From an uncultured Candidatus Melainabacteria bacterium (GTDB lineage: Bacteria; Cyanobacteriota; Vampirovibrionia; Gastranaerophilales; Gastranaerophilaceae), in NCBI GenBank assembly GCA_937891325.1, contig CALAFU010000235.1:1-7789 (forward strand): a stretch of 7,789 nt of DNA, given 5' to 3'. How positions within the stretch are numbered: the first letter of the stretch is position 1; each line of letters begins with the position of its first letter. The notes beneath the pieces are model-generated. The model was not told the origin of the DNA. It was given only the letters and a program-made list of their open reading frames with translations, and did not search any database. Positions 5,601-7,789 of this stretch are shown here, in pieces. Both the position numbers and the translations under genes were made by a program.

Positions 5601-7789
5601 AACAACACTAGCATCTGCTATTTTATAAACAACCGAACCTACAACAGGGTTTGCTTCAAGCGTATATACAACCTGTAGTTTCTGATCTTTATTATAAAAC
5701 GCATGAAATGTATTGCTAATTTTATTAATATCTTCTAAAGTGTCAGCTTTTGGTAACGTCAAAAAATCACCAATAAAAATACTTCTAAACCAAGCATCTT
5801 TAACCGCATATTTAATATCAGAATAACCAACAGAATCTTTTACAATTTCACCTGATTCATCTACAGTAAATTCATATTTATCTAGACCAGCAGCAAAATT
5901 ATCATATACAAACCATTCATTATTAAATTTCCACAATGCATGATTTGTAGCAACTGGTTGAATTCCTGTATTTGTATAATAACCTTTAGGAATATAATTT
6001 AATGTTACGTTGTTAATATCTTTTTCTTCACTTGAACTATTAAAGAATGCTAGATAGTTATCACCAGATGCTTCTTTAATACTTAAGCGTTGTGATTTTT
6101 GTAACTCAACACGTCTATCTTTTACAAAATTTTCATTATCTATTACTTGATAAGTATAAGATAAACCTGTTTGTGTTTTTGCTTTTGAAATTGGGTCTGA
6201 AACAGGATCAGATGTCATTGCAAATACAAAATCATCAACAAACGAACATGTTCTGTACTCTTGCAATACAGTGATTGAAAAATCTTCTAAAGCTACATTT
6301 ACCTTTGCTAAAGGTACTGAAACTGAAACTTCTAAATCGTCAACAAAATTGATTGAATTATATGTTTCATTATAATAATAACTAACATTTGTTTCAACAA
6401 AATCTTCTTGAACGCCTGTTGGAATATTCTCAACCAAATCAAGACTTTGAAAACCATGGTCGTCTTTAACTATTAAAAAATAATCTCCTGGACCATAATC
6501 TTCACTATTCAAATCTAATTTATCCGACGTTGAATTCCACTTCATTGAACCTTCAGTGCCGGTATAATGATTCGGATAAAAAGCTCTACTGCCGTAATTT
6601 AATGTTAATTTTGTACCATCAGTAACTATTTTAAATGGCTGCTTTAAATCTAAACAATCACCATAATCATCCGTTGAAACAGCAGTTGCTGCAATAAAAC
6701 GATAGTCAATGAATTGTGCAAGCTGTTTTCTCTCATATGTTGCACCTAACTCATCAGGTGTAGCAAAATGTATGTAGTCATTAGTCCATAAAGCTTCATC
6801 AAGATTAATAACACGATCGTTAATATACCCCAAAAAGTTTATTGACTTCTTTGTTCCGCAACGTTTGTAAAAATTGATAACTTCACGAACAGCGCGTCTT
6901 TTGTTCAATTCAGAAACATTTGACATATCAAGACGCATGCCAAGCATGTCTAATGTTGGAATCAATAGATCGGGTTCAACTTCATTAACATTTCTAATAT
7001 TTGTTAAACGTCGCAAACCATCTTGATAATAGTCAATGAAGAACATTTGAAATGTTCCCAAAATTTCCGGAAACGCCACAGTACTCCGTGTTCTACCATC
7101 AAGGTATGAAACTATATTTTTTGAATATGCTGGTGAAATATACCATTCGGATGAATCGAACTCTTTTCGACCAAAATCGGAAATAATCTTAACCGCAACA
7201 TAAGATTTTTCCATATTTGTATCTTGAATTTCAGCTTCACCTGTATATGACACACCATTGTAAATACAAGAAGCATGCAACCTGCTACCATTGGTTACAC
7301 CTGTAATATTTGACCATGGAACACCATTAGCAATCACTTCGCCAGTATTGCCAATAGAATATTCAAACAACTGTGCTACACCAGCACCTTCTACCGTAGA
7401 ATAACTTAAATAATTACCTAAAAGATCAGGCCCTTGAAATCTTGTTTGGCCTGTTTTTGGTGCATATTCAAAATGCTCAAAATCTTCAGAAAAATAAAAT
7501 ATAGAAACTTTATCTGCTTCATTCAAATTTCTTTTAATGACTAAAGCACCTTGAGTGTTGCTGTTTCCAGTTGTAAATTCTCCGCCAGGAAACGATAATT
7601 CACTATACGGAATAATTTTATCGTTAACTAAAACAATAGTCTTTCCTTTTGATAATTTTGGCGTAACTGCAGAATAAAAATTCTTTCCGTTTTGCGACAT
7701 AACGATCGTTGCTTTATTAGATGTATATTCCATAAAGTAACTATTGAATCTTTCTTCTTTTGCTTCAGGGTCATTTGTTATAAACTTAA
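2670..7789 (-). CDS. Giant tail/baseplate protein with gpI-like, tandem FGDG and PEGA-like modules (5' end outside window)
   Basis: Numbering is from the ATG at 7733 (1,687 residues), but 18 more in-frame codons (KFITNDPEAKEERFNSYF) run to the window edge without a stop, and that ATG has no nearby ribosome binding site, so the true start probably lies outside. Residues 230-305 match the P2 gpI / T4 gp7 pattern: acidic leader, LDMLGMRLDM, then KRRAVREVINFYKRCGTKKS. Residues 441-507 contain short 17-22-residue beta repeats (VDDLEVSV, LEDFSITV, VDDFVFAM). EANPVVGSVVY (693) and NANPMVGDSAY (780) mark a duplicated unit. Two baseplate J/T4 gp6-type FGDG motifs sit at 1034 and 1164, each followed by a basic KG and a V/I-x-x-Y strand. 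YYPTNHVRF is at 1237. Residues 1447-1680 look like three PEGA/Ig-like repeats (NVNGILYDDGST, YLNGVP). No catalytic motif, signal peptide or membrane helix is seen. The likely role is a baseplate wedge or peripheral component carrying surface-exposed beta domains. The stop is TGA. Confidence 0.82.
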   Translation of the reverse strand, partial: KFITNDPEAKEERFNSYFMEYTSNKATIVMSQNGKNFYSAVTPKLSKGKTIVLVNDKIIPYSELSFPGGEFTTGNSNTQGALVIKRNLNEADKVSIFYFSEDFEHFEYAPKTGQTRFQGPDLLGNYLSYSTVEGAGVAQLFEYSIGNTGEVIANGVPWSNITGVTNGSRLHASCIYNGVSYTGEAEIQDTNMEKSYVAVKIISDFGRKEFDSSEWYISPAYSKNIVSYLDGRTRSTVAFPEILGTFQMFFIDYYQDGLRRLTNIRNVNEVEPDLLIPTLDMLGMRLDMSNVSELNKRRAVREVINFYKRCGTKKSINFLGYINDRVINLDEALWTNDYIHFATPDELGATYERKQLAQFIDYRFIAATAVSTDDYGDCLDLKQPFKIVTDGTKLTLNYGSRAFYPNHYTGTEGSMKWNSTSDKLDLNSEDYGPGDYFLIVKDDHGFQSLDLVENIPTGVQEDFVETNVSYYYNETYNSINFVDDLEVSVSVPLAKVNVALEDFSITVLQEYRTCSFVDDFVFAMTSDPVSDPISKAKTQTGLSYTYQVIDNENFVKDRRVELQKSQRLSIKEASGDNYLAFFNSSSEEKDINNVTLNYIPKGYYTNTGIQPVATNHALWKFNNEWFVYDNFAAGLDKYEFTVDESGEIVKDSVGYSDIKYAVKDAWFRSIFIGDFLTLPKADTLEDINKISNTFHAFYNKDQKLQVVYTLEANPVVGSVVYKIADASVVLGVVEKVDSKNNRITIGSVTYSVSPSRNVTGRPLCKVDGVYYSLVKRQTYEVDVCHEYSNGNDLMFLLNANPMVGDSAYTYKDYVRSEYIVTSVDTFLGIVQVCPKQYFGTTEQSKYTKQYTRVTAYDSVSEENTDLIVYNYYYTYDIASGWSRIDRYFSDLNEVYETTRVEENGIVKYLVHLLDTKSKDGYTVYTVYGTPGNSEIFIPYFNNEIYYDSSNLKHYQFKDGAWIEINVVVVGEFSRGGKTSEAGKSYIDNFIAAGSSEERFYLKHQDLLNTISLVVKVDGDEFDVIFDGFDKYNEESYVVLLTTDTAGRNYLQFGDGIKGVKLSKGAKVVVSYETLDFPLMNKFLPYEKLYTELHKSEHKIGYKKVYVDTWVEDTSVEDVIPVTGYRFEKFTNPESIDTSSLAVFVNGIQWKLVNNKSDYGPLDRVAEIRRAKTSNGVFLYVIFGDGKHSQNLRKGDFISIYYKNIDEEVINNNTFLKCSTFQHALTTRVAYDYGLITQTKESEWVYYRNFDPPEGYYPTNHVRFNVSSNSMVDAKDFEAEARYQFYELASTPWVLENICNVIEFNDLYLGVAAASMHVGNLFFRSTKELGMLSVELKNSTSKVTSMNKSQTENIYRVRNGSIGRLEDVKKLKYIVPVEDENGVIWQYMVYTTNKGGLTKYAILVNNLDFIRPGEIFDIKQGDVLFAENGTVIPVTIETDDRDTISTDLTFAENSLPVEFKEFTKDCFVKINVETENKRTSDKLSLYVAGKKVDSGTVLPFKMVDGHTVDLDVYAEQKGCKSDSKHLVLDISMFNNENATIEETLSLKLVDVKTSVFAPSSECKVNVNGILYDDGSTIVSKYGESLVMFAVGDRYIAATENQTVRTEALVDSTYYLDLTLRKYRLKVTTRVNGINDNKQPIYLNGVPNTYDDIWLLGQTVEIIAGGEWQNTKVVSKVVTISSDTSKNVYVIDCPVLDDDYLSADMIP

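Noticed and set aside
645..6274. Plus-strand open frames of 60-87 codons inside the large minus-strand genes
   Set aside because: All lie opposite strong minus-strand coding sequence, lack recognisable domains or convincing ribosome binding sites, and have low-complexity hydrophobic translations typical of antisense shadows.
1..7789. tRNA genes, CRISPR arrays, insertion sequences
   Set aside because: No cloverleaf-like segment, regularly spaced direct repeats, transposase motifs or terminal inverted repeats were seen; nearly all bases are explained by coding sequence.

Overview
The window looks like a stretch of the late, structural region of a large, AT-rich tailed bacteriophage (about one third G+C by eye). 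All convincing genes lie on the minus strand, so transcription runs from high to low coordinates. They are tightly packed, with gaps of 11 to 79 bases, and encode baseplate and tail-fibre-type proteins. A baseplate gpI-like (T4 gp7-type) segment and FGDG baseplate motifs suggest a contractile-tailed (myovirus-type) phage. The host cannot be told from the sequence. The stop codons TGA, TAA and TAG are all used, and two very long frames contain no internal TAG, so the standard code fits.

Layout in order of transcription: (1) 7789-2670, a giant tail/baseplate protein. The frame is open to the window edge above the first ATG, so its true start probably lies outside and at least 1,705 residues are present. 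It holds a gpI-like helical module, a long beta-rich middle with internal repeats, two FGDG baseplate-type domains and a C-terminal run of PEGA/Ig-like beta repeats. (2) 2669-2591, a short intergenic region with a strong intrinsic-terminator-like hairpin whose U-tract runs into the ribosome binding site of the next gene. (3) 2590-413, a 725-residue tail fibre with a tail-fibre-like N-terminus, a GTETISGKKVF shaft motif and a conserved C-terminal domain (WADLAEMYESD...EPGTLVKFGG). (4) 401-159, an 80-residue zinc-ribbon-like protein. (5) 158-109, a 50-base gap with a weak hairpin, a possible sigma70-like promoter and a second copy of a 12-base element also found in the loop of the hairpin of gap (2). 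(6) 108-1, the N-terminus of another fibre-type protein, cut by the window edge, with the RRGTAAEF...GEITV signature of phage fibre N-terminal domains.

Together these genes plausibly build the outer baseplate and the host-recognition fibres: the giant protein as a baseplate wedge or peripheral component, the two fibre proteins as receptor-binding appendages, and the zinc-ribbon protein in an unknown accessory role. I see no clearly new enzymatic or defence system. The most unusual points are the single-chain fusion of gpI-like, FGDG and PEGA-like modules, the terminator-like hairpin ahead of the fibre gene, and the shared 12-base intergenic element.
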